NCBI GenBank assembly: GCA_964568735.1
Contig: CAZMRF010000101.1
Span: 1 to 6,374, forward strand
DNA length: 6,374 bases
From: CAZMRF01 sp964568735
Lineage (GTDB): Bacteria > Acidobacteriota > Polarisedimenticolia > JACPZX01
Direction of reading: 5' to 3'
The translations under genes and the position numbers were made by a program. The notes under the pieces are model-generated. The model was not told where the DNA came from and ran no database searches. It saw only the letters and a list, made by a program, of their open reading frames with translations. Positions 5,771-6,374 of this stretch are shown one piece after another. The stretch's first letter is position 1; each line of letters begins with the position of its first letter.

Positions 5771-6127
5771 CTACCCGGCGCGGACTCCATTCGGCACCGC
5801 GCTCTCCGGCACGGCAAGAACGGGAGTGACCCCGTCAGCATGGCCGAGATCGAACAACATGCCCTCGGATACCTCACCCATCATGATGATCCTGGGCTCG
5901 AGGTTTACCACGAACAGGCCCTGCCGGCCCTCGATCTCTTGCGGGTTGGCTCGCTCCTGCTTCATGCCTGCGATGATCCGACGCCGATGATCCCCGAAGT
6001 CCACGGTGAGCCGGACGAGCCGTGATGACTTCGGCACATCCTCGACCGAGAGAATCGTCCCGACCCGGATGTCGAGCGCGTCGAGAGCCTCGCGTGTCAC
6101 GACTGGCTTGATGGTGGCTGGCGTCAC
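5771..6127 (-). CDS. Stand-alone tRNA-binding OB-fold protein (MetRS C-terminal-domain-like / CsaA-like)
   Basis: 118 residues from a GTG at 6127, chosen because AGGAGGAG stands seven bases upstream; the frame is open further to 6301, but that part reads as non-coding. The whole protein is one tRNA_bind (EMAP-II-like) OB fold: DALDIRVGTILSVEDVPKSS (16-35), 'RLTVDFGD', IIAGMKQ, 'GLFVVNLEPRIIMMG' (70-84), SEGMLF (87-92) and 'VPNGVRAG' at the end. The DIRVG and SEGM signatures fit. The 'VPKSSRLVRLTVDFG' and 'IIAGM' blocks resemble the C-terminal domain of methionyl-tRNA synthetase more than classical CsaA. It probably binds tRNA or similar RNA, perhaps as a dimer, and as part of a synthetase complex or a chaperone-like factor (inference). 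No synthetase gene is in the window. Confidence 0.9.
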   Translation of the reverse strand: MTPATIKPVVTREALDALDIRVGTILSVEDVPKSSRLVRLTVDFGDHRRRIIAGMKQERANPQEIEGRQGLFVVNLEPRIIMMGEVSEGMLFDLGHADGVTPVLAVPESAVPNGVRAG

Positions 6128-6374
6128 TGAATGGCTCCTCCTGAAAACCCCCGCGCCCGGGCTACGGCTTGCATGCACTCTGTGCGTCGTACATTCAGCG
6201 TGCGCCGTTGGGCGCGAGACCAGCTGCTCTTTGGCCACGGGTCCCGCACCCATGCCCTCTGTCGCCTCCATGCTGATGGGCCGCTCCGGCTGTATCTGCA
6301 TGGATTCGATTTCAGAGCTCCCTCCGTGCCAACATGGGTGAGACAGGTCCGACCCTGGAATTAGTGTAGAGGGC
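6128..6374. other. Non-coding right end, possible mobile-element edge
   Basis: No gene is convincing in these 247 bases; they should hold the promoter of the tRNA-binding gene, but I see no good -35/-10 pair. Near the edge, CAGGTCCGACCCTG (6345-6358) is a near-perfect palindrome within a stretch (GGGTGAGACAGGTCCGACC) that looks like sequence at insertion-sequence borders. This is from memory only. Confidence 0.3.

Noticed and set aside
5753..6025. Plus-strand frame opposite the tRNA-binding gene
   Set aside because: Antisense shadow of a well-recognised OB-fold protein.

Overview
The window is high-GC bacterial DNA. It looks like a chromosomal fragment from a Gram-negative environmental bacterium: there is an envelope protein with a possible lipobox, strong AGGAG-type ribosome sites, some GTG starts, and gene types common in soil and sediment lineages. 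The sequence does not fix the phylum. Most genes lie on the minus strand. I found no rRNA, tRNA, CRISPR array or complete insertion sequence.

Layout: (a) 1-470 is ambiguous. A well-formed minus-strand promoter (340-368) and ribosome site feed an open frame that runs off the left edge. A competing plus-strand frame has better codon statistics, so this call is weak. (b) 512-1012 (+) is a single-domain cupin with both cupin motifs intact. (c) 991-3614 (-) is a co-directional block, read from right to left. It holds a four-helix small membrane protein, a VOC (glyoxalase-like) protein with a histone-H1-like lysine tail, a membrane protein with an NHTLEH motif (DUF6391-like), and a secreted or lipid-anchored YajG-like protein. 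The last two overlap by ATGA and probably work together in the envelope. (d) 3885-4160 (-) is a small Cys4 zinc-ribbon protein. (e) 4261-4310 holds three overlapping palindromes.

(f) 4376-5700 looks like a decayed accessory segment. It has the C-terminal part of an AlbA/RecG-like ATP-binding regulator (-), a small conserved-looking acidic protein directly upstream (-), and the C-terminal remnant of a DUF4143-type AAA ATPase (+). (g) 5771-6127 (-) is a stand-alone tRNA-binding OB-fold protein resembling the C-terminal domain of methionyl-tRNA synthetase. The last 250 bases have no convincing gene.

The best candidates for something little described are the coupled membrane/secreted pair with its HxxEH motif, and the VOC-H1-tail fusion. 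No complete new defence or metabolic system is visible.
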